A stretch of DNA of 64,000 nt from Nissolia schottii (taxonomy: Eukaryota > Streptophyta > Magnoliopsida > Fabales > Fabaceae). The stretch is from assembly GCA_003254905.1 (NCBI GenBank), contig QANU01102192.1, positions 62,001-126,000 on the forward strand, read 5' to 3'. The notes beneath the pieces are model-generated. The model saw only the letters and a list, made by a program, of their open reading frames with translations, ran no database searches and was not told the DNA's origin. Positions within the stretch are counted from its first letter, which is position 1, and each line of letters opens with the position of its first letter. The position numbers and the translations under genes are program-made. Positions 49,700 to 63,067 of this stretch are shown in pieces.

Positions 49700-51090
49700 C
49701 CCGGATTATTACCATTCAACTTTTATTAAGGCAAATACAAATTGCTTTTTCATTTGTACACTAAAAAGATATATTACCAAATCAAAAAACTATTACCAAA
49801 AAAGAAAAAGACAAAGGAAAACCGTGTTTTTTTTCTCATTATTATTCCCACTAACGACGTTTTCAAAGGGGCAGGAGTAGTCTCTTTTCACCGTGAATAA
49901 AAAAAGATTTGGATCCCGATGGAGATTTTTTTATTTGGCTCTCACTCTTATTTTATTAATTTAATGATGAGATATATTATTTTTAAAAAAAATTCATAAA
50001 AAAATATCTTTCATTTCCGGCTCCATATTTATATAGGTACTGGTTTATAGTTTTTACTATTATTATATAAATATTTACAAATATTTATGGGTATTCAATA
50101 CTTTATTATAAATTTTTAAAAATTATAAAAAAATTATTTATGATTTTTTATGAGAAAAATTATTTTCTAATTTAATATTTTCGGATTTAATATATAAACA
50201 AATAAATTATTAAAAAAATTGAATTACTAAATCTTACTCTATAAACTTTAAAAAGCTAATAAAAAATAATTATGTTTAATCTTTAATGAGTTGGTTGTTA
50301 CTCTATTCATTTCGAACTCTCGAGACTTTGAAAAGATACTCATGTTTAAAAAAAAATTACGTTTTGAAAGGAGTGGATGTACGTGAGTGAGATGCAGTTA
50401 CAAAAGCAATAAGTTAGTGGAGTTGGCACATTCTATATCAAGTTGCCAGACTTGGCAATTTTTAGTTAAAATTGTCAAACGCGTTGGTGTGTTGTTTACA
50501 AAATTGTCAAACGGTTTGGTGAGTCCTACGTGGCCCTTCCACACAGACTTCGAAACAGGTGTAGTTCTATAAAATGTTTTAAAACAGTAGTATTTTGATA
50601 ATATATTTTGGTAACAAGGATATTATAGTAAAAAACTCTAGAACATAACCTTCTTGTTTTTTCTTATGTAACCAATAATAAAATTGCTACAAGGGAACTT
50701 CAAAGTAGCTTCAAAGTTTAGACTAGTCATGTAGAAAATAGTTATCAAGAAAATTTGACTGAAAGTTACAAGAAAATAACCATATCCTCGTGCAACATAA
50801 TCAATGCTTTTTTTGACCAAACAACTCTCTTCCACTTTCTGGAGCAGTGGGGGCTCAATCTTTCAACTTAGTGAACGAAAGAAGAGATTAATCATATTTC
50901 AGTGTTAAGTCTAAATATGTTCTTTATAAGGCTATAAAGGAATGAGAAAAGAAGTGGAAGTCAATTTCTAAAGGAGAAAGTCAGAAATCGACACGACATG
51001 TCACATTTTTTTTCAACAAATCGTCTCTTGCCAATTTTCAATCGTGAAATTAGTTCACACGAAATTTTCTAGAGTCACACAGAAGGTCAT
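49700..51090. other. Intergenic DNA
   Basis: AT-rich DNA. No gene or clear element end is seen. Confidence 0.5.
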
Positions 51091-51099
51091 TAAGGTTTT

Positions 51100-51491
51100 C
51101 TGTATATGCTTTGACAAGGGATCCTGCACTCTTACGTCAAGTTCTTAGTGTCTGTATAGTATTCTTCTATCCTACTCTTAGTGTGGTTGGTGTTTCTATG
51201 TCTGTAGTAGTTTTTTTTAAGGACTTTTGGTGGGTCTGTTGTTGGATCTGTTAGTCTTCCATTTTATTTTTTATTTGTTTGACCCTTAATAAAATAAGTT
51301 TGGGTACTTTTTTCTTCCCTTAAAAAACAAGGGTTTATCCCACTAGTTTCTCTAGAGAGATTTTAATGAAGCCCTTTGCAACTTGCCAAGTGTGTTTGGT
51401 CGGTTGGGGGTGGGTTGAGCTTTATTGTCTTTTTGTACCGTATGTTCCGTACTTTGTTGTGTTTTTTGAATTAATCATTGGAAAAAAAAAA
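51100..51491 (+). mobile_element. Probable 3' end of a retroposon, poly(A)-terminated
   Basis: A T/G-rich stretch ends with tatgttccgtactttg, tttgaattaatcat and a run of A. It shares these last words with 9603-9669. The 5' limit given is a guess, and no coding domain remains in it. Confidence 0.4.
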
Positions 51492-51925
51492 GGTTATAAG
51501 AAAAAAAACACAAATGGGAAAGAAAAAAAAAAAAAAAAGAAGAAGAAAGGCCTGAGTTGTGCGATGCTTGAACTGTAACATTTGGATTAGATAAAATTGA
51601 ATTGGATTCGACATGGTAAGCTAGCTAATATTATTATTAATGTATAGATAATAATGCTACTAGAACATCATGATCCCATGAGATTTTGAAGCGCGCAGTA
51701 TGCCATGCCATGTTCCAATCAGTGGTTGACTAACAAACTCAATATGAAGCGAGCCAGAATGAATGAATGAAGTTCAAGTCAATATTTGCTAAACAAAGAT
51801 TGCAGCGACCAGGGCCATTGACCCAAATTTTGTGGTCCCATATCACTTGGGTGAAGGTTTGGCAAGTTAGTTATTTATAATTCGGTTCATCAATCAATCA
51901 TTAATTCAATAAATTGAATAAATTA

Positions 51926-52164
51926 GACTTGAGCATAGAATTTTAACTCATTTCTTAAAGAGTTAAGTTTGAGATATGTTATGATCGACTCAATAATTTG
52001 TAATTGTGTGTATGTAAATAATTTGAGTTATTTAATCAAGTTTGAGTGACTTGAGAGTTAGTTCAAGCTTGATAAATTTTTGGTGGACTAAACTCAAGTT
52101 CAAAAAATTGGTGCATTTTCAAACATGCTTGAGTTCAACTCAACTTAATTCACTTTCAACTCTA
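51926..52164. mobile_element. Diverged relative of the hAT-like MITE at 8123-8588
   Basis: It shares CTCATTTCTTAAAGAGTTAAG-type and AACTCAACTTAATTCACTTTC-type words in the same order as the 8.1-kb element. The ends are too worn to read a target duplication. Confidence 0.45.
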
Positions 52165-53158
52165 TGAATTGATCAACTATATCATAAAAAAAATTAAAAC
52201 TCAATCCTTTTTACTATTCCTTTTTCTTTAATTTTATATGTTAATTTATAATTTTGTAGGGTTTTAATTGATCCATTAGTTTGGAATATTAAAAGACTAT
52301 TCCTTTTTTTAGGTTAATTTCTATTCATTAACCGTATAAAAAGTTTTACAATGTCATCTAATCATGTGTATTTATTTGGATGATTTTTAAAGTAATAAAA
52401 GTGAGACTTAACTACTTTTTTTATGTAATAACAAATAATTAGATTATAATATTATCGGTCGATATAAAAAAAAAAATTTCAGTGATACCCATCCTTTATA
52501 ATAATTATTGATATTATTATTATCAAGACTCACGGAACTACTTTTTATTTTTGTGGTCAGCACAAACCCATGGGATAGAACTATGAAAGACCATTGGGAC
52601 TAGGCTAACTGTGCATACGCTCCCCCCAAATAAGAAGGAAGTAGTTGGTGGCCCAACATTGCTCATGAAAATTATTATATTTTTATTTTGTTTTGGTCAA
52701 AACTCAAGCAAATTATTGAAGTCGGGCTTTGCAGTAATTATTGGATCTATTGGGCTAGAATTTTCGGGATGGCTTAATAAACATTGGGCCTACTCTTACT
52801 TTTATGTCTCACGTATAGAAGAAAACTAATATTTCCAAAAACAAAATTAATATTGTTGGTAACAAAAATCATATTTGTGAAGAAGTGTTTATTTTTCTTT
52901 TTTTTAAATGAGATGGAAAAGTGTATCATTAGCTTAAAATGATCTTCAAATATTATATTAAAAAATATTAATTTATCACATTAAATTATTTAGACTATGA
53001 AATAATGATAAATTTGATGAGTTTAATTTTAAAAATTATTAAAAATAATAAAAGTTAAAAAAGGATATTTATCTCTTTGAACACATGAGAAATCACATTT
53101 ATATAGTGGAAACAAATATAAAATAATATAAGCGAATAGATGGGTGGTTTGAAGGTTA
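52165..53158. other. Intergenic DNA
   Basis: AT-rich. No gene is recognised; a 72-codon open frame at 52611 has no family features. Confidence 0.5.
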
Positions 53159-53167
53159 TTATAATAA

Positions 53168-53396
53168 GAGTCTTGCTACACGTACACAAAAAAATATACA
53201 CCATACATATACCATATACTTATATACATAAAGTTTGTGTTTTAATGCATGTAATGTTTGTACACTTAATTAAGTATAATTGAGAATATCATCTATAAGT
53301 TTTGTAATGTTTGTGCTCTCATGAGAATAAAGTTTGTGCATTATTAACGGTGTACGTAGGGAGTGTATAAAATTGAATGTACATGTAGCATTTTTG
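53168..53396. mobile_element. Mutator-type MITE with perfect 9-bp target duplication
   Basis: A 229-bp element. The left end gagtcttgctacacgtaca pairs with the reverse-complemented right end caaaaatgctacatgtaca. Both sides carry ttataataa (53159-53167 and 53397-53405). The interior has repeated GTAATGTTTGT and AAAGTTTGTG words, as in the tandem repeat at 35.1-35.7 kb. Non-coding. Confidence 0.88.
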
Positions 53397-53409
53397 TTAT
53401 AATAATAAC

Positions 53410-54960
53410 CTTTTATATTAGTCTTATTTAGACAGAATAAATCTGACAATGAACTATTTAAAAATATTGAAAAAATGGATGAAGTAGAGTGGAGTAGCGT
53501 ATATATAACATGAAGGATGATCTTTATTATTTACACACAACACTATATTTAAGTTAAGTCGGATCCACTTGATTTTAGGACAGGTATAGTTTATTTAATT
53601 AATACAATCAATTAACAATTTGTGAGGAATTTATGAGATATAGGATATGTACAATTGAGTAGGAATCATTACCTAAGCGATCCATTATTTAGAATGAAAA
53701 CAAGATCGGCAAGTCAACTTTTCTACACAATATTTCGGATCCTATGTGATTGCAATAATAAAACTCACTAGTTTTCCAAAGANATATATATAGAAGAAGC
53801 CTTAACAAAATATGAATCAATGAGAATCATATTCATATGGCCTTGGCCTCCATAAAATTAGTTGAAATACTTCAAACATATCATGAAATTATGACCTCTA
53901 TTACTCCCCGTGTATATATATATATATATGGCCTAATTAATGTACAAACTCAATAGCATGTCTTCTCCGTGGAAAAGTGTAGCACACAGCCTGTTCTGAA
54001 TGCAAAATTATAAATTGAGTGTCGGTGGTGGGATTAAACCCTTTCATACTGTCTCTTATTTGGAAGGTGAATTTCTTCAATCATTGCAATTTGCAAGGCT
54101 TTTAGCAAAGCTTTTTATTTTTTGTTGGTCATGTGGATGATGTAGTAAGCATCCAAAGGCTATTTATTTTTAAAATAAATCAATTCACATATGTTTATGA
54201 TTGCGATTTACCCGCATCTTGTCTCGTTTAATCAACTTATGTTTTGTTGGATTCCCTTTTTTATTCTTTCTCCATGCAATAATGTGACACATATACGTGA
54301 CCATAGATATGGTAAAGGGGAAAATATATATACACACTTTCATCTTGCTTAATTAGTGGTTTATGTTGATTTTTCATACAACCATCTCAAATTTTCTTTA
54401 CAATATTCCAGAAAGGTAAATATATGCATAAACATTTCAATGCACATTTCAACAAAAAGTACATATTACCTGGCATGGCATATAACTGAAGCTTCTATGG
54501 CCCCTCTTTTGTGTCTGGTAAGAGAGGTCTTTTTTTTTTTCAATGAGTTTGTTCATAAATGTGCAAGTATCATTCGACAATAACCAATTCTTGTACGCAA
54601 ACCCCTTTTAGCAATTGAAAAGAATTAATATTTTCTGCCTTTATGGTTAATTAATATAACTTAATGACAATACCACCTATAACATTTGAAGACGCTTTAA
54701 TCAAGAGTTAATACATGTCTTTAAATTTATTCAACGCTTATTGAGATACTTATATATCACCCAAAAAACAATCCATACACAAATTCAATTCATGAGGATA
54801 CATTGAATTAAAGGCAATAAAGCAACACCATTAACTAACATTTGTGAGTGTTAGTAATAGTTAAACAGCATAAATTTTCACCCTCGTAAGCTTTACATAT
54901 TCACAGACGTTTTGTTTTGTCGTTTGTTGTTTTTCTATTTCGTTTTGTCTAATCTATCAA
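53410..54960. other. Intergenic DNA
   Basis: AT-rich DNA with one N at 53783. No supportable gene. Confidence 0.5.
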
Positions 54961-54964
54961 ATTG

Positions 54965-55113
54965 TGTTTAGTACTAGGGACAAATAGAAAAATAGAAGGA
55001 ATAAGAAAATTTTGTATGGGAGACATAAAACTCGAGTTTAAAAAGACATAAATTTCTTTATATTTTTGTTCTTGTGTCTCTGTTCCTTGCCATTTATCTA
55101 ATACCAAATGCAG
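54965..55113. mobile_element. Possible MITE related to 15250-15450
   Basis: Ends gtgtttagtactagggaca and, reverse-complemented, tgcatttggtattagataaa. Length about 150 bp. No target duplication was resolved. Confidence 0.4.
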
Positions 55114-57130
55114 TCTCAATGACTAGCAAAGTTGTATAAGACACATACAAACAAGATTTATGCATGTGTAAGCAATATTTCCCATAGTTAAGTGTAATGC
55201 TAAAAATCAATTGAGGTTTGATCTAACGGTAAAAGGGTTAGTCCATTAAAATGTAATGAACTACGATTTGAATCTTAATTAAAAGAGTTGCTTATATTTA
55301 AACACATAAGACTCAAATATGATTGATTGTGTCTGCCTAGAGAATACATGTGAAAAACCAAAATAAAAAAATGTCATGACGAGTTGGAGCGAAATAGAAA
55401 GCAAAAAAATAGCTAATTTTAGCAAATTTGATATGACCATTCAATAACTTATAAAAACACTTGCCGATTTTTATGTAACATCCAGTTCATTATGAATAAC
55501 GATGTAATAATTCATATAATCACATTTATATAATCACATATATCTATAACTGTTGAATGATATGTATCAAAAGTAACTGCTAAATGATAGTATTGTTTTA
55601 TTACAAGAAAATTGGGTCCACCATATGATAGGATAAGAGATGAGAAAAATCCAATGGCATTTGATACAAAATAAAATAAAAATCCAACTGCATTTTGATT
55701 CTGTCGCTGATAGAGACAACAATCCTTTTCAATTTGGAATTATATATTTTTCTTTCTGTTCAAAGCCTTTCTTTCTTTATTGATTATTATTATTATTTTT
55801 ATTTTATTTTTGTGAACAAGGGAGTGATTGCAATCAAATAAAGAGAGCAGTGAGAATAGAAGGCGCCGCGGGTTAATCGAACCCATGGAATGATGATTGG
55901 AAGAAATATTTGAGGTTAGGATGATTAGTAGTATATAGGACTAAATACACGTTCAATGTATTATTACTAAATTGAAGAATGTAAAGTGTTTTAGTACCAG
56001 GTTGATGTCAAGAATCCTAGCAATTCTTTTTTGTAGCATTTCGTTAACAATGCTTCTAAAAATAATAAGGAAACACGTTTCTAAAAAACAAGTAAGGACT
56101 TTCAAAGGTTAAACTATCCTTCACTTTACCGAGACAAATACACTCAGTTAGCACGTGCAAGACCTCATTAAATCTTCTTAAAAGAAATTCATTGGGACAA
56201 ATTTCTTATTTTTTAAAAAGAGAAAAAGAGTACTTAACTTAAACTAATTAAGACCCCAAACAAAAGAACAAGATCACAGTCAACTACCGTTGAGTAACAA
56301 TAGAGAGGGTTGTTAACCATTACAAAACGTTAAATGAGTAAATGTAATCTTAGCACTAAAATGTTAAAATGAATAAATAAGTAGTATTTACTCCAAAAAC
56401 TAATAATGGTTTGTATTAAGGGTCTAGTCTAATCTAATCCAGGATCATGTAAGAACATCGATGTAGGTTGATTCCTAAGGGACAAAACCTCAGAGGCAAC
56501 GTTGCAAGGGTCAGTGCATCAACCAATTCATCAACTCAACCCCCTTTCTCTTGTGAAGAAGCCTTTTCGATTTTGTCGGCCATGGTGGTCCTCTCAATGT
56601 GACCGACACATTTAGTCATCGATCAAGAAAAATTAAGACTAGAAGCTCCCTATTCCGAATTGTAATTCAAAATTCAGGGTAACCGCACAAGTACTCCCTA
56701 TTCATCACCGTACGTAATTTTTTTATACTTAACATGGTTGCTATATTATTGATGATTAGAAAGATTGTTATGGTCAGAAAGGAAATGAGCATCTTCTCTA
56801 TCCACACAAAAACATCAATATTACAAGTTAATTTAGCCAAAGCATCAGCAACCTTATCACCATATACTTTCTCTTAATTACTTGAGACTTAACATATTGC
56901 TCGCGACACCTCCTTTTCTTTTTGAAGGGTGGTCATTATTTCTAAAAATAGAAATAGAACGGTTACTTGAATGAGTGAAAATTTTAGGTATATATGAACT
57001 GAATTCCATATTCTTTAATTGTACAATATGACTCCTTATTATATTATCATTTCTACATCCAAAAAATTACGCTGAAATAACATTTTTCTTTTCTTTTGAA
57101 AATTGTCCGGCGGTGTGTGTAGCTAGGAGG
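55114..57130. other. Intergenic DNA
   Basis: AT-rich DNA with no gene, RNA gene or clear repeat end seen. Confidence 0.5.
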
Positions 57131-57136
57131 TCAATA

Positions 57137-57277
57137 ATGGCTCCTGAGTCTTGTGATCTTTGTGGTTTGCATCCGGGAGAACCATGCCTTAAGTTCATGC
57201 ATGTGCTTGCCACCTCCTCAAGTCTTATAAATCAAAAGTTCCTATTCCTTCTACGTCCACATGAAGACAAATATTAA
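57137..57277 (+). CDS. Small open frame, 46 residues, with a C-x2-C-x7-C cluster (hypothetical)
   Basis: The ATG has a good dicot start context (aataATGGCT). The frame reads MAPESCDLCGLHPGEPC and ends LLRPHEDKY before TAA. Nothing upstream or downstream links it to a known family. A chance frame is the default explanation; only the start context and cysteine spacing make it worth listing. Confidence 0.2.
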   Translation: MAPESCDLCGLHPGEPCLKFMHVLATSSSLINQKFLFLLRPHEDKY

Positions 57278-58810
57278 TGGGGCTCAAATTATTTATTGGC
57301 CAAGCACAATTGCACAAACCCCCCCCCCCCCCCTAATTCCACCATTCTTGTATTCTAATTTGATGATTATCCACATTGCATCATAGTCTTCCACACAATC
57401 TGGTATTGCATATTTGGGGTTATAGTAGCATTTATAGTTGAACAAGTTGTGTAGTAACTTATATTTTAAATTTATTATGGAAAAACGAATTGTTGTAGCA
57501 GTAAAATCTAGCACATGTTTCGCTATCATCACAAAGATGGCAATGGATTGTGAGTAATCATTCCCCAAGCAATTAAAATCATTAGACTGTGTGATTTCCA
57601 TAGATATATATGTAATGTGGTTGGTTGCAATCTTAATTTGTGGACATCTTTTCTTGATTGATCAATGCATTAAGGTTACACAAATTATTCGTACCATCAC
57701 TACCAAGGGTGGGTTATAATAATTCTACGTGTCAATTCAGCAGAGAGTGTGCCCCATTGATATGTGATCAAATCAATCTTTGGGGGCCTGTTTTAATTGG
57801 ATAGTCCCTGACCCACTCCATTGATGAAGTTCGCAAGGCTCAAACTCACCTTTTGATTCATTGAGAAATTGACTATATTAGAATCCGACCCACATTTCTT
57901 TTCCCTTTTTTATTTCAATAGTAGAGTATAATCGCTATCAACTAACAATGTAATTTTTGTATTAGCATTTAATTAAATTACTAGATATGTATCCTCTTTT
58001 AAATAGTGAGTAAAAGAGTCAATTATTTTTGTTTGTGTGATAATATTTAATTGGATGAAGGTGTAATTAAATTCTCAATAATATCATCTATATTCAATTG
58101 GCCCTTCTACCTGCAGTTTATGCTAGTAGACTGAATGGTAACTGGCACAATGAAAACTGAAAGGGAAGGAAATAAATGAAGCACAAAAATAAAAAAGAAA
58201 TTGAGGATTTTTTTTAAAAAATGAAATATCCAGCAATTGCTTTCAGAGCTCAGACAAATACCTGTAGCCTTCAGTGAAAAAGGAAGACTTAAGAGGTACT
58301 ACAAAAAGCCTAAGTCCTGTAGTTGGAATATAAAAAAAAAAGGCCATGCAACACAAAGGGACACATTTAAGACACCCCCATCTACCCCCTTCTCTGTATC
58401 CCATCATCTCTTTTTTTGTAAGCGTTCCAACCAGGCCAACAGGTTTTCTGTCGTAAATTGAGAGAGGGGGAAAAAAGTAATACTTGTATTGGCCAATGGG
58501 AAAAAAGAGAAAAGAAAATGAAAACAATAATCTAAGTGCCCTATGCAATGTTTCAATAGAATGATAATTGTGTGTTTATTAAGTATTATATTATATTAGA
58601 TACATATTTTTCATTGTATACAAAATACAAAATGACATTTTAGCTTTAAACGATGAATTTTAGTTAGATAGAGACAAAAATATCACTTAATATGTGATTA
58701 ATAACATATCTAACGTGACATCATCCATAATTGTTGGTTTGTTTAATTCATCTAATATCTCCACAATCCTACCATTAATTCCATGTGGGGGCCCCACTAA
58801 TTTCTTCTTA
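57278..58810. other. Intergenic DNA upstream of the XTH gene
   Basis: A run of about 14 C lies at 57319-57333. A minus-strand open frame of 102 codons at 57293-57601 has no recognised domain and includes a Gly run made by that C run. No gene is accepted. Confidence 0.45.
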
Positions 58811-58820
58811 TTTATATCAA
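58811..58820 (+). promoter_or_regulatory. Candidate TATA box of the XTH gene
   Basis: tttatatcaa lies about 110 bp upstream of the ATG, a suitable distance for a leader of about 80 bases. Confidence 0.4.
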
Positions 58821-58925
58821 ACTCGCTGCCATAGATCATACTCTTGTTTTAGATGCACCTCACTCAACAACACCCTTGCATTGGTTATTACACAAACCAG
58901 AATCATTCTGCTTTTTCCTCACTCA

Positions 58926-60810
58926 ATGGCTCTCTTTCTCTTTGCTATTTTAATGTTGATGGCCCTTTCAAGCAATGCTGACTGGCCACCTTCCCCTTGC
59001 TATTGGCCAAGCTCCAAGTTCAGGTCTTTGAGCTTTCACAGAGGCTTTAGGAATCTCTGGGGCCCTCAGCACCAAAGATTAGAACAAAATGCTTTAACAA
59101 TTTGGCTTGATAGAACCACAGGTATGCATCTTAATTACTTGTTTTACTTCGCTTTATAAATGTTTTTATATCTTTTCTGCTACATATCATTGAAGGTTAT
59201 TATGTTAATGATTAATCTAATCCACTTCCACTTGATTGGTGTTTGGTAATCACAGGAAGTGGCTTCAAGTCAGTTCGTCCATTTCGATCCGGTTACTTTG
59301 GTGCTTCCATTAAGCTCCAACCTGGCTACACTGCAGGAGTTATAACAGCTTTTTACGTAAGATTATGGCCACATAATCATTTGACAAAAGAATTAGTTGA
59401 TTGGTTGTAATTTGCAAACTATACTAGTGTATTAAAACTATGATTTGAGGATATGTTAGAATGAGTTGGGACTCAAATTTGCATCATTCAATCCATAGTC
59501 TAACGTTCTGTTTGGCTAATTATACATGTTACTAAATTGTGTAATGGTTTTGATTGATTTTTTGCAGCTTTCCAACAATGAGGCACATCCTGGCTTCCAT
59601 GATGAAGTAGACATTGAGTTTCTTGGGACAACATTTGGAAAGCCTTACACATTGCAGACCAATGTTTACATAAGAGGGAGTGGTGATGGGAAGATTATAG
59701 GCAGAGAGATGAAGTTCCATCTATGGTTTGATCCTACCAAAGATTTTCATCACTATGCTATCTTGTGGAGTCCTAAGGAAATAATGTAAGTCACTTTACT
59801 TTTAATTTTCACTTTATGGTGATTGTGGTGTGACATTGTGTGCAATTTAATGCATAGATAGATTTTTTTTTATTACTAGTCCAAATCAGTATAGAACTAT
59901 AGATTGAACTCCAGACAAAGTAGGCACTATTTGGTTTTCTCATGAAGTAGATAGGAGAGAAGATAAAATGAATCCGCAGTGCAAAGCTTGGATTGGACTC
60001 GTGTGTATGTGTCACTGGTTTGATTGGTTCCTTGATTATTTCTTATCAATTGGTGTCATAGTTATAATAAGCACGACAGATGAAAGGGAAAGGGTTTCGT
60101 TTTCTCTGAAATTAAGGAAGAAAGCAAATGGGGATTTGGCAGGGTTAATGTATCATACTAAGAATATATTAGAATCAAGATCACATGAGTGGCACAAAAA
60201 AACATAATCATAGAAGTGTGGGGTGAACAAAATCTGATATCAACCCACTAATCAAAAGTTTAAAAGTAACATTAATTTATTTGATATTCTTTTGATGTCC
60301 ACCGAAATTATAAAATGAGTTCAACTATATAAGTCCATAACCTCTGATTAAATATCAATGTCAAACTTTTTAACGCTGATGGTTTATATGAATGTGTACA
60401 TTTACATTTTACTGACATTGAATAAATGAGTTATCTTAATTAGATTCCTAGTGGATGATGTGCCAATAAGGAGATACCCAAGGAAGAGTGCTGAAACATT
60501 TCCACTAAGGCCAATGTGGCTCTATGGTTCAATATGGGATGCATCATCATGGGCAACGGAAGATGGAAAATACAAAGCTGATTACAGGTACCAACCTTTT
60601 GTAGCAAGGTACACAAACTTCAAGGCCAGTGGCTGCACAGCCTATGCACCGCGGTGGTGCCAACCAGTCTCGGCCTCACCGTATCGGTTGGGTGGGTTGA
60701 GTAGGGAGCAGTACAGGGCAATGAGGTGGGTGCAAAGGTACCACATGGTTTACAACTATTGCCAAGACCACAAAAGGGATCATAGGCTAACACCGGAGTG
60801 TTGGGGTTAA
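58926..60810 (+). CDS. XTH32: Xyloglucan endotransglucosylase/hydrolase, XTH31/32 group, complete
   Basis: Secreted GH16 enzyme that cuts xyloglucan and either rejoins or hydrolyses it in the cell wall. Four exons: 58926-59121, 59256-59356, 59568-59785, 60444-60810, giving 293 residues with all joins in frame. Residues 1-18 ([18 protein letters not shown]) form a signal peptide. The catalytic motif [10 protein letters not shown] is at 110-119, with Glu112 the expected nucleophile and Glu116 the acid/base. The C-terminal XTH_C part carries paired cysteines and ends ECWG. ATG at 58926 is chosen because the signal peptide starts there; the in-frame upstream residues would spoil it. The sequence follows Arabidopsis XTH32 closely, which belongs to group III-A, where hydrolase activity is known for some members. 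Predominant hydrolase action here is inferred. Confidence 0.95.
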
Positions 60811-61169
60811 AAATTAAATAATAATAATAATAAAAGGGTTGAAATGAATTAAATGTTCACATTTTTGGTTGTTGTTTTGCTTATTTGTAAGTGATGAGTG
60901 GAAGAAGTGTGGCTAAATTGGGCTGCATTTAGGTCCCATAAAAGGGATAAAAAGACAGGAACACTGTTGTCCTGTGATTTGTTTTGTTCTTTTATGCTTA
61001 AGAAAAAGGTATTTTTTTTTTTTTTTTCATTGTGGACTTTGAGATGGGGCCCCACATCATGGCAGCAACATTGATGCAAGTGTACGGGGAGGGGTTGAGC
61101 GTCCAAGACTCTCAAGACACGAGAAAATTTGGAACATTGTGTGGGTTTTTTTTTTTTTTTTTTTTTTTT
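60811..61169 (+). other. XTH 3' UTR and flank
   Basis: AATAATAATAATAAAAG just after the stop could serve in polyadenylation. The segment ends in a T run that leads into the gap. Confidence 0.5.
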
Positions 61170-61575
61170 NNNNNNNNNNNNNNNNNNNNNNNNNNNNNNN
61201 NNNNNNNNNNNNNNNNNNNNNNNNNNNNNNNNNNNNNNNNNNNNNNNNNNNNNNNNNNNNNNNNNNNNNNNNNNNNNNNNNNNNNNNNNNNNNNNNNNNN
61301 NNNNNNNNNNNNNNNNNNNNNNNNNNNNNNNNNNNNNNNNNNNNNNNNNNNNNNNNNNNNNNNNNNNNNNNNNNNNNNNNNNNNNNNNNNNNNNNNNNNN
61401 NNNNNNNNNNNNNNNNNNNNNNNNNNNNNNNNNNNNNNNNNNNNNNNNNNNNNNNNNNNNNNNNNNNNNNNNNNNNNNNNNNNNNNNNNNNNNNNNNNNN
61501 NNNNNNNNNNNNNNNNNNNNNNNNNNNNNNNNNNNNNNNNNNNNNNNNNNNNNNNNNNNNNNNNNNNNNNNNNNN
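61170..61575. other. Assembly gap (406 N) between a T run and a C run
   Basis: Bounded on the left by about 24 T and on the right by 15 C then 7 A. Homopolymer edges suggest failed sequencing reads; the edge bases may not be reliable. Confidence 1.
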
Positions 61576-63067
61576 CCCCCCCCCCCCCCCAAAAAAAGTC
61601 GGGCACCTATTGGTAAACCAACATTATCAAATCAAATCATATACATACGTCCAAACAGTTTCGGCCAAAAACAAAGGCATCAATAATGAGACAAAAACTA
61701 ATATTAAAATGGTATAGTAATTTAGTAGCATTAAATTAATTAAGGAAACGTGATTGTCCCTCCAATCCAAATTGTATCAACTAGGATTGCTTACTGAACT
61801 TGGTGGTGGAGGACGATAATAATGCATGCATAAAGCAGAGGGCCATAATGCCGGGATCAAACAAATGGGGTGGTTGGCGAAGAGCTTTTGAACACATTAA
61901 TAGTGACAAAGATCACCAAACAAAAGAGACATGCTTAAGAGATTGTTGAATAATCATCCTTCAATCTCTCTCACCCTATCCCATTCCTCTGCATTTTGAT
62001 TCTTCGTTTCTTAGTTGATTGATGTGAGATGAAGTTGATGTTGGACCCAACGAATACAACTTCAACGTATCACAAAGCGTTTAATTAGAGTAGAACCCTC
62101 TCCCTCCGAACACAAGTTGAAGTGAAACATCTACTCTAAAATCGAAAACACTTCTTGACTATACTTAAGACATGTATAATTAGATATCGATTAGCAATTC
62201 ACTTTCTTTTGGCCTCGTGTAGGCCAGGGCATCATAGCTATTGGTCTCTTCAAACATAGTTTTGTTCTTGTCGACCGAACGTAAAAAAATGTTATTTATT
62301 AGTTGTGATTGTAAATGAATTTCACGTCTTTGATTTTCTCAGTTGACAAAGATAATTCTTTTTTTTTTTTTCCTTTCTAATATGATCAAAATGTTTCCCC
62401 ATGCTTGGGTGAGACTAATCTTACTCGCCTTTGACTTAAACCAAACCACAACTGCTTCTAGTAGGTTTTGAACCTCTGTTTTGAGCAATATTAGTACTCT
62501 TTACATTTCAAACAATAGGAAACACATTGAACCAAAAAAAATGAGGAAACATATTCATCTCATAAACCACTCCATTTCGAACAAATGCAATTCTATATCT
62601 TCAATTCCCAAACCTAACCCCAAAAACCATGCTAAATGAGAATGCAATCATATCTTGACAGAGAACCCTTATGTCGCCTACTAAGTAGAAAAGACGGACA
62701 AACCTCTCATCCATGACATGTAGGGCTCACATAAAAGAGAAATAATATTTGTGCTTATTTAATAAATAATATGAAACAAACACAATGCCGACTCACACCT
62801 CATCCACAATGTCCCACATAAAATAAGCGGACAATGTAGTCTGTTTCATACTTATCATAATTACATGGATGAAAACTTTTTATGTACTTCCAAAGTAATA
62901 CACACATAGTTACAGTAAATCATTAGTAAGCTCTATGCAAGGCACTAAATATCACTCTATGTTTAAGGACAGCTGAAATTCTCTAAATGTAATTTGGAAC
63001 AAAAGAATTGAACCGCCTTTTTCTTCAAAGAATGATTAGTATAGAAATTGCAAAATAGAGAATTACC
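61576..63067. other. Intergenic DNA between the XTH and RFWD3-like genes
   Basis: No open frame with family content. The right edge should hold the 3' UTR of the minus-strand RFWD3-like gene. Confidence 0.5.

Noticed and set aside
57293-57601. Minus-strand open frame of 102 codons
   Set aside because: No recognised domain; its Gly run comes from a C homopolymer, and the codon use looks random.
61032-61717. Open frames spanning the second assembly gap
   Set aside because: They are made of N codons and homopolymer edges.
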